Source: Lichtheimia corymbifera B2541 (lineage: Eukaryota > Mucoromycota > Mucoromycetes > Mucorales > Lichtheimiaceae). Taken from it: a DNA stretch of 64,000 bases. The notes below the pieces were generated by a model. It saw nothing but the letters and a program-made list of their open reading frames with translations, ran no database searches and was not told the DNA's origin. Below are positions 33,625 through 46,360 of this stretch, in pieces. The DNA lies in NCBI GenBank assembly GCA_000697475.1, contig JNEU01000934.1:1-64000 (forward strand), given 5' to 3'. Numbering within the stretch: position 1 is the stretch's first letter; each line of letters starts with the position of its first letter. Made by a program: the position numbers and the translations under genes.

Positions 33625-34354
33625 ATGAATAATTACGTTACACGCGCTGCTCTTGGCAAAGTAGCCGACCATGTTCAAGGCAAACCATCGATTGCGGAAA
33701 CGGATCCTGAAATTCGAGCAGCTATGGAGACTGCTGTATCAACTACCAAGAAACACTGGTGGAAGAAACGTCCCCAAGCAGACATCATATTGAGTGCTCA
33801 TGATCGCCAAATACTGAGAACAGTCAAGAAACGAGCGTGGTATCTGGATCGTGGATGCAAATGTTGTTGTCTACAAGTAGGATTGGATGGCGTTGTTGGT
33901 ATGTTGATGATGATGATGATGGCACAGCCTTCGTGATGATGATGATGATGATACTCACATGGAAACGAGAAAAGGCTTGATCCCAGTAGTAGGAGACCTT
34001 ATCGGTGTCCTTTTGGCTTTACACCTTGTAAAGGTCGCGTGTCGCGCAGATTTACCCAATCATATTATTGCCAAGATGCTAGTCAACGTGTTTATTGATT
34101 TTATGCAAGTGTGCTTTCAAAGTTGAGTGATACATTACACTAACGCACCTATCCTTCCATCCAGTCTCGGATTGACTCCGATAGCAGGTGATGTAATGGA
34201 TGTGCTTTACCAATGCAACTGGCGAAATGCCATGATCCTAGAAGAATACTTGTTCCTTCGACGTCGTGATGAGATTAGAGCTGAACAAGGTGCTGCAGGT
34301 TATGGAAGTACAGGAAGTATCTTTATTTCCAAAAACGACAATAACGACAAATAA
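33625..34354 (+). CDS. DUF4112 membrane protein
   Basis: Exons 33625-33898, 33975-34104 and 34165-34354 give 197 residues. The second intron (34105-34164) uses a GC-AG pair with the consensus donor gcaagt; no GT donor gives an open frame. The DUF4112 core is clear: YLDRGCKCCCLQVGLD, then hydrophobic GLIPVVGDLIGVLLALHLV, a short polar stretch, and the internal repeat of the motif, ILGLTPIAGDVMD, followed by NWRNAMILEEYL. Two to three membrane-inserted hairpins are expected. The biochemical function of the family is unknown. Followed by about 0.6 kb without a gene. Confidence 0.88.
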
Positions 34355-34989
34355 ATTTAAGATCCGGTGGTAAAAAGACAAATTGTTAGTGAGCATTGCG
34401 AATAGCAAGAGCAATGATACGACTTACTTCTACCGGGCACGAGGCCCTACCCACCCGTCTTGATGGGTCCTATCTTGTAACAAAATTCCTCTTGTGCGGA
34501 TGGAGGGACACACGAACTGAATCTTGATGACGATGGAATTATGCTGAAAGATGTATGACAGACAGCACCACCGGACGACAGCCATTACAACCAAAAAACG
34601 AAGACGCCACAAGAAAAAAACGACAAGGACAAGCCGGAAAAAAACCTCCTTCATGTGGTTTGAAATCAGCGAATATTAGATGAAATGAAACTGTGTAAAG
34701 AAAAAATCACCACTGAAGTATCACGGCCTTTTATATGCAAAATGCTGTGAGATATGTAAAGGGGAAATAGTCGTCGTATTGGTAAACAGTAATGAAGGAG
34801 AGGTTGTCTGTGTGGTGTATCCTATAACGGTAATACCTTATTCTTTGTCTGGAGATCAGTGGTATACATAAACCATGAGACCGGTGCAAAGGTCACCTAG
34901 TATGGTATGTTTCCGGCGAATAACCATATTAATAAATCCAATGCATAAAGCCATCTAAGAAGAAAATCTCGGGGTTCCGGGTTATATGG
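34355..34989. other. Intergenic region
   Basis: No gene supported. A 74-codon minus-strand frame (34430-34654) starts with a hydrophobic run but has no other sign of being real. Confidence 0.3.
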
Positions 34990-35480
34990 TTGGCCGTTTT
35001 AGTAAACCGAAGATGTATTCTCGATTCCTTGCACGTTTACGATCGTCCAACCAATGGGTATTACAGTCATTTAAGGAGATTGAGAAGGAAAACCTTGGTA
35101 TTGAGATTGATCGTTTTAGTAAACAAGGAAATAAGATGTATAGTTTCCTGAGAGTACGTAGTCGAAAATGCACAAAGCCCGCCGTCTACGATCTTCCAAC
35201 CAATGGATGTTGCAGTCATTTGAGAAGGAAACCTTGGTACTGAAGATAATGAAGTTGGCTATTTTAGTAAACAAAGAGATCCGCGGGTTTTTTCATAGCA
35301 CGCAGTCGAAAATACATGAAGGTGGGCGTTTGCGATCCTCCAACCAATGGATGTTACAATCATTTAAGAACGACTTTTTACTTTGTTGGTAACTTGAAAT
35401 GGCGATGTTAATTTTCAGCTCTTCATGCATAAGGGCTAAACACACATGCAGTTGGTTGTTTTTGATCCGCCAACCAATGA
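34990..35480 (+). repeat. Diverged tandem repeat, four units of about 130-150 bp
   Basis: The anchor gatc(g/t/c)tccaaccaatg recurs at 35041, 35190, 35334 and 35464 (last copy gatccgccaaccaatg). Between anchors the units share ttttagtaaac, gtcgaaaa and gtt(a/g)cagtcattt. Unit spacing shrinks from 149 to 144 to 130 bp. The CCAAT-containing anchor could be a factor-binding site, but the array may simply be decayed satellite. Confidence 0.8.
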
Positions 35481-36234
35481 TTGATGTAATGCTTCAACTT
35501 CGAAACTAAACACCTGCCTCCTTACACTTTGATAGCATTAACAACAAGCGATATGACGTCTCCTGCAGCAGCCTGCACCCACCACGCGACCACTTTTCCT
35601 TGTAAACACTCCAAGAAGCAACCAAGCTAAACCGAGAACCAGAAAGGAAGATAGTTACTTTTCCTTCAATGCTGTATTACCAATACTACTTTAATCTACG
35701 ATTGAATAGCTTTTAGAATACAGAGCAAATCCATTCGGATATAGTGCATAATAGACGTGAATGTTAGGGGAAGTAAAGTTAAAACAGATAACAGGGACCT
35801 GATACAACCTTGCAACTAATATTCTCCCTTAGAAAACCCTATGGAAAGTTGCACTATGTCAGGTTTTCTAGATCTGAATATTAACCAGCGATTTGGAAGA
35901 TCCAGAAAAAGCTCCATTAGGGGTGGTCATGCTGGATGTTGGTTGGAGCTCTGGGGGACTTGGATGTAGTACAGCCAACTATGATTGGATAGGCAATCCT
36001 TGATGCGAGAATCTCACGGGGTAACTAAACAAATCTTTGTGTTTGTTTAGTATGATGTGGCGTTTTCGTGGTACAAAGAGCATCCCAAAATAAGAATGGA
36101 TGCAGCAAAGACAATGAAATGGACGTATACATGGAACTACATTATCGAAAACAAATCATCCTCCTTTCCGAACCAAACCATCCGCACAAAGAACTCTTTT
36201 AAAGGATAATGACTCTCTTGAATGAGAACATAAG
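35481..36234. other. Intergenic region before the acidic-protein gene
   Basis: Nothing recognised; presumably contains the promoter of the gene starting at 36235. Confidence 0.35.
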
Positions 36235-38094
36235 ATGTTCTCAGCTTCTACGATACAATCAATGAATGGCAACGATTCTGATTCCTCTGACGACGACTGG
36301 GTAATCACCGAAACAGCCACCGATCTGTCAACCTCTATGACAACATCCTCGTCGCCTCTATTTGCTACTATACGAACTATCCAATCATCATTATGCACGA
36401 GCCAACATACTGAAGACACATTCCTATCACAATGGACCACAGAGATCAGCTATATCAACCAAAAACAATTGGAATCGATATGTTCATCGATGGATGGCCA
36501 TCTTCTTGTGCGACGATTGGTCGATGCGTTCAACAATACAGAGGCCTTCTTACGGATTAAAGATACAAACAAAGCCAAAACATCGTTTGATACCAGACTC
36601 AGTGAATCGCTTCATCTATGTAGCGATCCAGGATGTTTCATATTGGTAAAGGAACAGAGAAGATTATATGCCGTTACCAAATCTAACGAATGTGATATAG
36701 GATTTCATCCGGGCAACGGATTCTTATCTTTCTCAGTACCAAGATCCTGATTCGACATCCATATTTTGTCGATACATTATCCAGTCCGCGTGTCAAGCTT
36801 ATCAAACATTCCTGGATACGCCACTCAACCAGTACAAGGAACCAAACAAGAACCACATTATTTTATCAACAACGACGACGACATTGAGTCAATCAGAGGA
36901 AATGGATATATTCTCTTTTACCGATGATGATGAACCCAACCTTATTTCTTTTGATGATGAGGACGATGATCCACTATCAATCAAACCGAATAACGACTTG
37001 GATGTGACGATCACTGAGATATTGAGCTCCAGCGATGAAGAAGAGGATCAAACTGACGAGGATGACGATGAGGATGATATTGAAAATGGCCTGGCCAAGT
37101 TTACTTTTGCGGATCTTATGGATATCCCAGTTGAGATACTAGAACGGCATGTTTTGAAATACGCACATCAGGTTTCATGTATCCGTCTTCTCGAGGTGAT
37201 CTCATCACCCATTCCTATCTATTATGCGATGGGCGTATTCAAATTACATTCCATGATGGCGCATGACTGTGATTATGAGGAAGAAGGTGTACGATTATGC
37301 CAGATGCTTATGCAGCACAAGCACTACGATGAAGCGATTTCATGCATACGTCGACTTGATCTTTTTCACGAATTCCCGGTGGAGCAAATGGCTGGAGATA
37401 TGATATCCAATGGAATGTCGCATATCGTGCCAGTCTATGTCAGTGGCCATGAAGCATTGCAGCGGCAGTTACTCGATTACATCAATAGACAGCTTCGGTA
37501 TACATTTGCTGGATCACTAGGCATTGTGTCTGAAGGTACATATATTGGTATAGCCACAATCTCCCTTCATGTGACTAATAAGTATGTATCGTGATAGAAC
37601 ATCTCAGAGACTTGGAGAGTGATCAACAAAGGATACCACCATTACCTCGTTTGGAGAAACGCCGATTTCAAAAGGATTTGAGAAGATGTTGCGACAAGAT
37701 TATGCGAGAATTGAATGACCAACCGACAGCATATTATTTCATATGGCTTTCCCAGCAATACACGTGTTTGAGATGGCTCATTACGAAGAGGGCCAATCAA
37801 CAATCAGCAGAGAACGACTATTCAGTACCCAGCAGCTCTAATTATAGCGGTCTCATTGATCTTATCACAGCGAATGATCCTGCACTTGCTAAGCTCGCCA
37901 TCAAAGAGCTTGTTGATTTCGGTGATCCCGCGGCAGCAACCTATTTTGCAAGACGCTTGAACCAACAACAATTCCTTGTTCAATGCTATCAACGACCAGT
38001 ACAAGATCGTGCGGTGGGGGACGACATCCCCGATCCCTTCACCAACCATGCATTTTCTCATCCTGAGCAAGATCTTTTTTCAGTTTTGATCTAA
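36235..38094 (+). CDS. Unrecognised acidic helical protein, 585 residues
   Basis: Exons 36235-36645, 36701-37535 and 37583-38094 (introns of 55 and 47 nt) join in frame from ATG to TAA. The N-terminus is Ser/Asp-rich (NDSDSSDDDWVI). A second strongly acidic block lies at about 206-270 (SSSDEEEDQTDEDDDEDD). It is followed by a helical region: FADLMDIPVEILERHVLKYA, abbreviated by its ends FADLMD and LKYA, then repeated helix pairs such as LIDLITANDPALAKLAIKEL and a closing GDPAAATYFARRLN. These resemble alpha-solenoid repeats, but no named family is recognised. An AATAAA signal follows the stop (38110). No membrane segment or signal peptide. Confidence 0.7.
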
Positions 38095-38985
38095 AGGTGT
38101 CTATACCACAATAAAAATGAAAGCTTTTATATAATACTGAACACCAGAATTATCGATTTGTGTAGCAACCTGTCAAAGATGTGTTCGTGTAACGACCACG
38201 CGCGATTTCATTAAGCTCTCCATCTTTCCGTTAATGCAGCCAACATCATCCACTAGGATAAAGCAACTCCGTCACGCTACAGCATGTAGGCGAGTCAATC
38301 ATAGATTGGTTGAACAAATCCAGGAGCTGTTGATCCGCATTGATGTGCACGGACTTGATAGATGCCAATCCCACCACAGGAAACTAACGTATGCATAGCT
38401 TAATTACAAGGAATGTATTCAGTGGTTGTTATTATTGACTCAAGCGTATAGGCTATTGTTGAGGTCCATGTGTGCATATCAGTAACTATAGCAAGCGGGG
38501 TGGGTTGTAGTGCACAAATTGGGAAGTGCGAGGAACATCAAGGAGCCCCTTCTTCACACGCAATTCACAAACCAAGGTAAGCTTGTCTCCATTCCCCACC
38601 TACAACGCATTAACGGCTGCCATTCCTTTCATTGTACAGCCTCAACTGGGTGAACAGGTGGTCAATGATGACTCTTTTCGGCTGCAGCATTCGAAAACAA
38701 GGACGCGCGCGATCGACGATGACTCAAGCTTCCGTTCCAATACAAAAGGTACGTTGAATCGCTGCAACTCTTTTGCTATTCAAGTTGGATATTGTGGTAC
38801 TAATGTTCACGTGTAGATTACTGTTCTCTCGTTTATACAAGATCTAATGGGGTGTCGCGTGTGTTCATTCCTAAGCTGTTCACAACATGAAGTCTTTACA
38901 CTGCTTCCTTTGGGTATGCTGACAAGCAGACGCGTTTAGACTGGTTTTCCTTGTTATCTTACAATGCGCTCATGGTAGATTGAAC
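38095..38985. other. Intergenic, with a possible short spliced transcript
   Basis: Around 38540-38880 there are good splice-site pairs (gtaagc at 38578, ttgtacag at 38639, gtacgt at 38750 and gtgtag at 38817) flanking segments open in more than one frame. This could be a short noncoding or decayed gene. It is not called as a CDS because the frame is ambiguous and no start codon is clear. Confidence 0.25.
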
Positions 38986-41830
38986 ATGTTGGATGAGGGT
39001 ACATCTGGCAGCAACAAGATATCGATTTCAAAGCAAGAACGCTGCATGGTTGGCTCAATGGTATGCAGGGTGTTGGATCTACAAGCAGGAACACTTAATT
39101 AACCAGCCTTACAATGAAACAACAGCAGCAGCACATACTGGATCGGTTGGATACAAGGCTATTTGCAAGCATCAAGAAATGGTATGGGAATGCCACAAGG
39201 TAAAGTGATCATTTTAGGATTTCTCACCTTCAAGTGCACTGATGGAAGAAATAGAATGGCACAAACATCTCTTTCGGCGATATAATCATTATCACAGCAG
39301 CACGTCAAGGGATGGAGTGTACTGTCTTAAGGGGGAAGGCCACGGTGTGTTAGCGGAAATCATGTCCGGCTCATGGTGCGACTTCGGTTTAAAAATGCAT
39401 CCCCTGATCGGTATTGGAGAACAAAGTATATGCTCCACCCTTTGCAGGGCTATACTTTACTCGACTTGGAGAGATGGTGGTTATCTTCATGGCAACGTGG
39501 CTGGACCCACGGCAAGTGGTTGATAAGTCAGCTGGGGAGGGGCTCATATGGGTCACCTGAAACCGGCGTTTTGATGCCACGTTCCTCCGGGAGGCTAGAA
39601 GGCAGTGCGGGTGCTTCATTCCTTAGCTGTGCGCTTTTATTATTACTTTTACATCCTGATGGTCTATTTGGTTCCAAGTCTACATGATGATTGGGTAATT
39701 CTGGTATGTATGAGTATGATGATTTCTGGAAAACTTTGCTGAAACGTCTGATATTATTTAGAGGGACCACTGCAGAGTGCTACTTGTCTTTGGGTGCTTT
39801 GGAGTTTACAAGATCACGCCTATGATTGCTAAGTATTGTTGGGTGGGATTGGAAAACTTCGTTTACCGTGCATCTTTTATATGTAGTGAGCCATGTCAGC
39901 CATAAGGAAGAAAAGTGTTTATATGGTGGCACTGATCTTCATTCCGTTCCTGGTCGTTGGTTGCCAAGCAACGGGCGATTTCTCTGAAGGGTGTCAGCCA
40001 GTGCACGACTCTTGCGGTGGATTGTATCATTCAATAAGCAACAGCATCCATATTATCGGTGTCATCTCAAGCTTTATCTCGTTATTTGGTGCTTCTTGTT
40101 ATCGGCAATTGGGTGGACACCTTGTATATCTTTGGTGTCAGCAAACTTTCCACGTCCTGGCGGTTTGGATGATCGGCGATTCCTTTGATGCACGGCTGCC
40201 ATTAAACGTCTCTTATGAATGGATCATGTCATCAACAAGCAGTAAGAGTCTACGTCGACATCTTTAGTGATACCAAGGACATCTATACATCTCTCCAAGC
40301 TTGTCGCCAATCCTTTGAAGGTATCTAACTTCGCATGCCTGTTATCGGTGGATCATATCAGCAACAAGCAAGGCGCAGCAGCAATGAACAGCAGAGTCTA
40401 TATCTTTAGTGTCAACACCATTTACTCGATTCTCTGGTGGTTCTCGTTATTGGCCAATTGCTTTCAAAAGCATTCTGCAGCGCATGTCTCTTATGGGTGT
40501 ATCACATCAGCAGCAAGCAAGGATGTCCATTTATCTTTTTGGTGCTATCAAGGTTTATCTCCCTTCCTTTGGAGATAAATTGGTATGCATATCATTGGAT
40601 CTGCAATACAAGTGCTATCTATTAACGAGCTTTATGATAGAACAGCAGCATGATATGGCTGGCACGGAGATACAGTTTTATTTGAAGGAAGGACGCTGTT
40701 GAGAATTACTACAAGGTAAGAGTATTCGTCGTGGGATGTCTCGCATGCATGTGCACTTATGATGGAAGATATGGAATGACAGGATCAAGAAGGCTCTTCC
40801 TCGGTTATATCACTGGCACGTCAAGGATGTTATTGTACTGTGTGCTGCCTTGGGGAGACCATGCTGCCCCTTTCACATGTGCTCATGATGCTATGGCTTA
40901 GTCCAATTCAAATGCATCCTCTCACCACAGTTGCAGCGTGCGGATCCACGGCTCAGGTGGTGTCAAATTCGACTGATGAAGGACTTATATGGGTCACTGT
41001 TAAATTCGGTGTTTTGGCGCCATGCTTCCTTCGGGAGGGGGCTAGTAGACAGTACTGGTACCTTGGCATTCTTTGGCATTGTGCCCTTTTCTTATCATTA
41101 TTGTTTCTGGCGGCGGGAATTCTAGCGGATCACTGTACCCTGATTAAGAGATTCGAGTACGTATTATCCAAAAGAGGTTTGGATACTTTTGTACTGACAT
41201 GTGTCTTTTCTAGATGGATTATCTTGCATTGGAGTCGTCAGGATTACAGTCATCATTGTAAGTATCGTTCTATGTGTTTGGAAAATTGTTTACTGACGTG
41301 CATCTTTATAGGTGAATAATGTCATGGTCAAGGAGCGACGTCTATAGCAACCCTCAGTACCAGCTGGCCTTATTACATCGTTCGATTGTTCTCGTTACCA
41401 CCTGTTGTACACTTCCGTTTATTTGCATCTGCAACAACAAGCAACATCTTTTATATCTTTCGTTGTCGTCAAGGTTTATCTCGTCCGATCGTGGTTCTGG
41501 TCGTCGACAATTCTTTTGATGGATATTCAGCTGTGCATGCATGTTATCGGTGGATCATATCAGCAACTAACACAAGAAGTAGTAATAATGTGCAACAGAA
41601 TCCATACCTTTAGTGTCAACAACATTACTCGATTCTCTGTGGATTTTCATCATTGGCCAATTACTTTCATCAAGCGCATCCTACAGCGTACATCTCTTAT
41701 GGGTGTGTCACGTCAGCAACAAGCTACAATGTGTGTGTGTCTTTTGGTGTTATCAACGTCTATCGAGCACCCAAGGCAGCCGTCATCAAGCAACACTCCT
41801 TCCTCTGAAATAGCGGCTATGTATCAGTAA
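38986..41830 (+). repeat. Two diverged direct copies of a 1.2-1.5-kb sequence
   Basis: Copy A (about 38990-40400) and copy B (about 40400-41830) align along their length. Examples: gcacgtcaagg at 39299 and 40817, tatgggtcac at 39548 and 40989, gtgcatcttt at 39869 and 41299, and gttatcggtggatcatatcag at 40345 and 41549. Offsets fall from about 1,515 to 1,205 bp, showing many indels. Frames of 60-160 codons in both copies are not shared between them, so neither copy is evidently coding now. Confidence 0.7.
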
Positions 41831-43324
41831 TCGTTATTGCACGGGCATCTCTGCAGCAAGGAAACCGGCTTTGGGAGTGCGTAGCATCAAGCATTCTATA
41901 TTTCCATATGGCCTGGGTAAGTATTGTTACTACTATCTCAAAGATAAACTAGTAATATGCGCATTCATGCGTCAATCATTCCATCAAGGCATATTTTACA
42001 TACTTTTTGGTGCCATGAAGGTCTATTTGTTCTCCCTGGAGTTGTCAGTGCCAGGTCTTATTGCTTTAAAAGACGAAGATCAACATTCGAATTTTGGATG
42101 GATTTTTCATACGCAAGCAAACAATCTCTATTGCATCATTTTTTGGCTGTCGTTGTCAAGGATACCGTTTCCATGGTTTTACAAATCAGCTAACTGCAAG
42201 GCGTCTCTTTATTGGTGGATCTTTTGGGCAATGTTTCTTATCGGTACCGTGGCGTATATCATTTCTCAAATACCTGTATGGATGCTATTTCATCAAGACC
42301 GGATTTATTTGTTGCAGTGCATGATGTGTCTCTGATGACGCCGACCCAAAAAGGTCGCTTGATGGTAGCAACTACTCATATGGCGGATGTTTATTTGCTA
42401 TGGGTAGAACGGGATGGTGCTTTGTAAAGCATCGTTGGCGGCTATGATTTACATGCGACAGTGAGGTCAGCCCTATCTTGGCCCTATCAATTGCATTTGA
42501 GGATTACTGCCTTAGCCGCTGGAAGTCAGACTGTCACTCGTCAACCTTGTGGTAGATATGGGATCATGTATTGCTTTTTGCTCTTATGGATCGGCTTCTG
42601 TGTCATGTCCATGTCCACGTGTCTCCATGACAATGACCCAACGCTTACAACAAAGACTAAAGGTGGAACCTGAAGGATGACATGGGCGATACAAAGAAAG
42701 TCAAGCTGCCGTCATGAGAAGACACCGTTAGACCGCAGGCATCGATGTGAAGTGGGAAAGGGTTTTAGTAAGGAGAAAGAGGTTAAAAATGCATAGAGCG
42801 GAGCGCTCACGCGCTTTTTTTAGGCGAACCGTGGATAATATGAGTCGGGTCACAAATAAGCGCTGTGAATCGGTTCCATGACCCAGCCAGCGGGATCCAA
42901 TTTATCTGTAATGTTTCATTATCCTCTAAGCTTCCCTGGAAAAGAGCCCCTCCTCCCCCTAGATAATCGACTAAATATATATACACCATGTACATGAATA
43001 TGCAATAAGAACCAGTTACCGGTCAATAAATAAGGAAATTATCCGTGAGTAATGATGGTCAGCGTGGATAAAACGTGGATACCAGGATTTTATTTGTTGG
43101 TCTTATGTTATCGGTACCGCCAATCGGTGGTCGTACCAACAACATCTCTTTCTATTCTTTACTCGGTGTTCCAATCTGCTTGACAACAATTCCCACGCCC
43201 ATTCTCATATATAATCAAGGCTCTTTGTACTAACACTATTATATACCCTTTCTTTCTATTTGTATTCGTATCATCGTCAACGATTTTTGGTAAACATCAA
43301 TAACAGTCTTTATGTGGTCCTGAT
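41831..43324. other. Gene-poor region with further fragments of the same repeat
   Basis: Words such as tttttggtgccatgaaggtctat (split here as tttttggtgccatg and aaggtctat, near 42005) and cttatcggtaccg (42236 and 43107) recall the 39-41.8 kb repeat. No gene supported. At 42795-42816 an inverted gcgctcacgcgc followed by T7 is notable but unexplained. Confidence 0.35.
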
Positions 43325-43492
43325 ATGAGGGTACTTATTTGGATCTTTTCTGTTTTCATCTGTTATGTATCACGTTATAGCTTTAACCTGAAGTGGTCAT
43401 TGGTGTTTACTGATACTGATATCTGGCTGTGTTCCTTTGTCGTCTTTGTGGTCGGTATAATCATATATACATTTAAAGGAGGTCTAGTCTGA
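43325..43492 (+). CDS. Small hypothetical membrane protein, 55 residues
   Basis: ATG 43325 to TGA. It has two hydrophobic segments, residues 3-13 (VLIWIFSVFIC) and 36-50 (LCSFVVFVVGIIIYT), ending in Lys-Gly-Gly. It is short, with no family recognised and no neighbour support; T-rich DNA alone can produce such frames. Confidence 0.2.
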   Translation: MRVLIWIFSVFICYVSRYSFNLKWSLVFTDTDIWLCSFVVFVVGIIIYTFKGGLV

Positions 43493-43749
43493 TAGGAATC
43501 GGGATTCTCTTGTAGGTGACATGAGTACCTTTGTGCCATTGTATACCATAGGAGATCAAGCTGTACATGATACTCGCAATTCTGACCTATGAAGCTCGCC
43601 TTCTCGATCTTACTCCGTACTTTGCAGAGGATCGCGGCATGAATATGGTCGATGGTTTTCTAGACGGGATACTGACCACTATACTATCCGAGAAACTTAT
43701 CACTTATACCACGTGTTAAGGGTATGCATCACAAGAACAACGCAATATC

Positions 43750-44745
43750 GACAACAGAATCTCGAAGCACTTGCACGGATGACCCAGAAGGATGACGCGT
43801 TTGAAGTTGCAACACCTATGGCTTTAAGAGATTAATCATCAGCATTGGACGAAGTCTATGTTCGCGTGATTCAAAACTACAAGCACCACTTGCATGAAAT
43901 GGAAAGAAAGAATCAGCAGCATTCAATGATGACAGCACAAAAGTTGACTCCATCAAGATGCTTCCATATGACATTGTAGCCAAAATGGTCCCCTATTTGT
44001 GGCATGCCGTTTCCAACACGGATGATGATGAGACACCTGCCTTTTTATGTGTATCCAAGCATTGGCGCAGAGCGATCCTTGAAGCTACACCTTTTCTTTT
44101 TTACCGTTTTCTGGATCGTGACCGCAACAAGGATCTTTCCATCCCATACCAATTCCGTATTCGAAGAATGGATATCGTTACCTATCACGTACCTTGTAGG
44201 CAAGTGCTTTGGTACGTGGTTGGTTACTTACAGCACCTGCGTATCGGTAAGGCCCTCTTTCGGTTTTTTTTCTCCATGTACCTCAAATGTCTAAAGTACA
44301 ATGGAGACACAGATGATCGGATCCAATGACCACATGCATGGGATACCAGCATAGAACCAGGCATCCAAGATATCCCAAGTACGTTGACGCTGCAGAAGAG
44401 TTGAATCAGGAGTTTTTACTAACACCAAACACGATAAAGGGCATCAATTTGGAATAGTCCACGAATCACTGTGAACAAACGAACCCTCTTCCAAACGGGA
44501 CGATATTTTCGTATTTGGTGTCTTTATCATCAGACCTAGTGGAGTATGAAGATCACTTTTGATTTTGCCGTTACCATGATCGATAACGCTCCAAACCTTG
44601 AAACGATCGACAACCGGAGCATCATTCGGATTGATCCAGCACCAATCATTCTTAAGGCCACTTATCATGAGTTGATACCTTTATTGTGTCGTGATCAAGA
44701 ATGGCTGCAAAGCAAGGCCAGGACAACAATTGATAAAAGATGACT
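43750..44745 (+). pseudogene. Decayed F-box protein gene
   Basis: A 123-codon frame (43958-44329) holds an F-box-like segment: LPYDIVAKMVPYLW, then PAFLCVSKHWRRAILEATPFLFYRF. Just upstream, another frame (LEALARMTQKDDAFEV, ending in TAA near 43835) resembles the N-terminal helical part of Mucorales F-box proteins, and downstream 44546-44743 (PNLETIDNRSIIRI) resembles the following leucine-rich part. The pieces are in different frames with stops between them and no splice sites that rescue them all. Called a relic; a shorter functional form cannot be excluded. Confidence 0.45.
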
Positions 44746-44883
44746 TTTTACGAGAGATGAAAGATGATGATTTATTTTTGGATACGATGCGTTCTTATAT
44801 TGTATGGATGTAGATTCTAGACACGATGGGAGAGGGGAGGGAAAGTGAAGGAAAGGTGTGACCGGGCATTGTGTGTGATGTAT

Positions 44884-45035
44884 CAAAAGGAATGTCAAGG
44901 AAACATGGATGGAAATCATATGATGCGTCAAATGGTAAAGAAGTATATCCGAAGTGTGCCAAAAGGAATGTCGTGGAATCATGGATCAAGATCATGTGAT
45001 CTTGTCAAAAGATAAAGAAGTATACCGACATTTGT
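44884..45035 (+). repeat. Two tandem copies of a 76-bp sequence
   Basis: 44884-44959 and 44960-45035 both run from caaaaggaatgtc through catggat, atcat and taaagaagtata. Divergence is moderate. Confidence 0.75.
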
Positions 45036-46041
45036 CATGGAGAAGGAAGATCAAGTTCTCGAGGTATTGAAATTGTTTATTGGTGTTCATATTGAAGAGA
45101 GCTCATTAAGATCAATAACATTATGGACGCAGGATTGCGTTGAAGCGCTTTTACCACATATTACAGTACTGGGCTAGGCTGAAACGCCATCCTTCGTTCC
45201 TGGCTATTCATGGTGACCAAACCTGCTTGGCGAGCAGTGGTGATGAAAATTGTTCTGGATATCTTCAAATGTGTCAGGTCAATAATAAAGCTTGCTGGTT
45301 AATTAATGACATCAATGTGGTGGGTCCTGCCGATTGAAGGATATCATGGGTCTTCTATTTCACGCTAGGATGTGAGAACATTGGCAAAAGAGGCTTATTA
45401 GGTGGGATGTCATCCGGGAGAGAGCGACAAGAAACGGTGATAGCCGTATTATTCATTGTCAAGTAGCTCACTCATGTCAAAACTAAAGACGGAGAAGAAC
45501 CAAAATAGGTAACAAAACCGAGGGAGTAGATGTTGATGGGTTAATCTTACTGGTAGAGGGGTGCATGATCGTTCGAGACATCCACGCGGTCATGCGCTCG
45601 TGAAGCTAGACATGCATTTAGAAACAAAGAATATCAACATGCTCTTATCATGACTCCTTTGCTTATGTTATTTTTATCATATTCCGTCACAACTCAGCTC
45701 AAAGTTGGATTGACATGATATTCATTGTCTTATTGTAGTAGCCAGTTTACTAAAATATTGAAAGACTTTGGTTGACATCCGTACCTGTTGCAAGAATCAT
45801 CACAGCATTCATCATGTGACGGATATTGTAAGATGAAAAACGAGCAATAGCATTTGTCATGACAAAAGGGGTAATACTCGAAATAAAGTTGTCATGCATG
45901 CGTGCAACCGCAAGGGAATCGTGTATGGATCTGGATCATCATCATACCATGAGATCATAATGACGATCATCACCATAAAAATCAGAGTGGTGAGAGTAAT
46001 TTCGACCTCTTCTTTCTTCCCTTCAAGTTTTCCTGTAAAAA
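45036..46041. other. Intergenic, nothing recognised
   Basis: AT-rich, no gene or repeat supported apart from scattered ttgtcatg words. Confidence 0.35.
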
Positions 46042-46360
46042 ATGGACCACCCTTACGAAACAGGAGAAAAAGTCTGCTATAGATTACCCGACGATAGTAA
46101 GCATTATCCGTTATTCTTATTAGCTTATGTAGATTTTGGGATACATCACTCTAACATTTGCGTCGCTAGAAAACCTTCAGCGTATTGGAATTATCAAAGC
46201 AGTCTATATCAATCCAGTGCAGAGAGTCCCAAAGGTAATTATTGAATAACGTATCACGTGAATCTCGCTTACCAATAACCAATTTACAGACTTTATTGAA
46301 AGGACAAGGGAAGAAGCAGATGGATCAAGCGACAGAACAGGCCCCAGTCTTTTGTATTGA
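46042..46360 (+). CDS. Small hypothetical protein, 87 residues (spliced)
   Basis: ATG 46042; exon 1 46042-46234, a 55-nt GT-AG intron, exon 2 46290-46360 ending at TGA. The join is in frame (SPKDFIERTREEADG). The product is hydrophilic with a few aromatic clusters (SAYWNYQSSLY). No family recognised. The in-frame splice is the only support. Confidence 0.3.

Noticed and set aside
36646..36750. Unspliced end of the acidic-protein ORF
   Set aside because: A 55-nt intron with good borders restores a long downstream frame.
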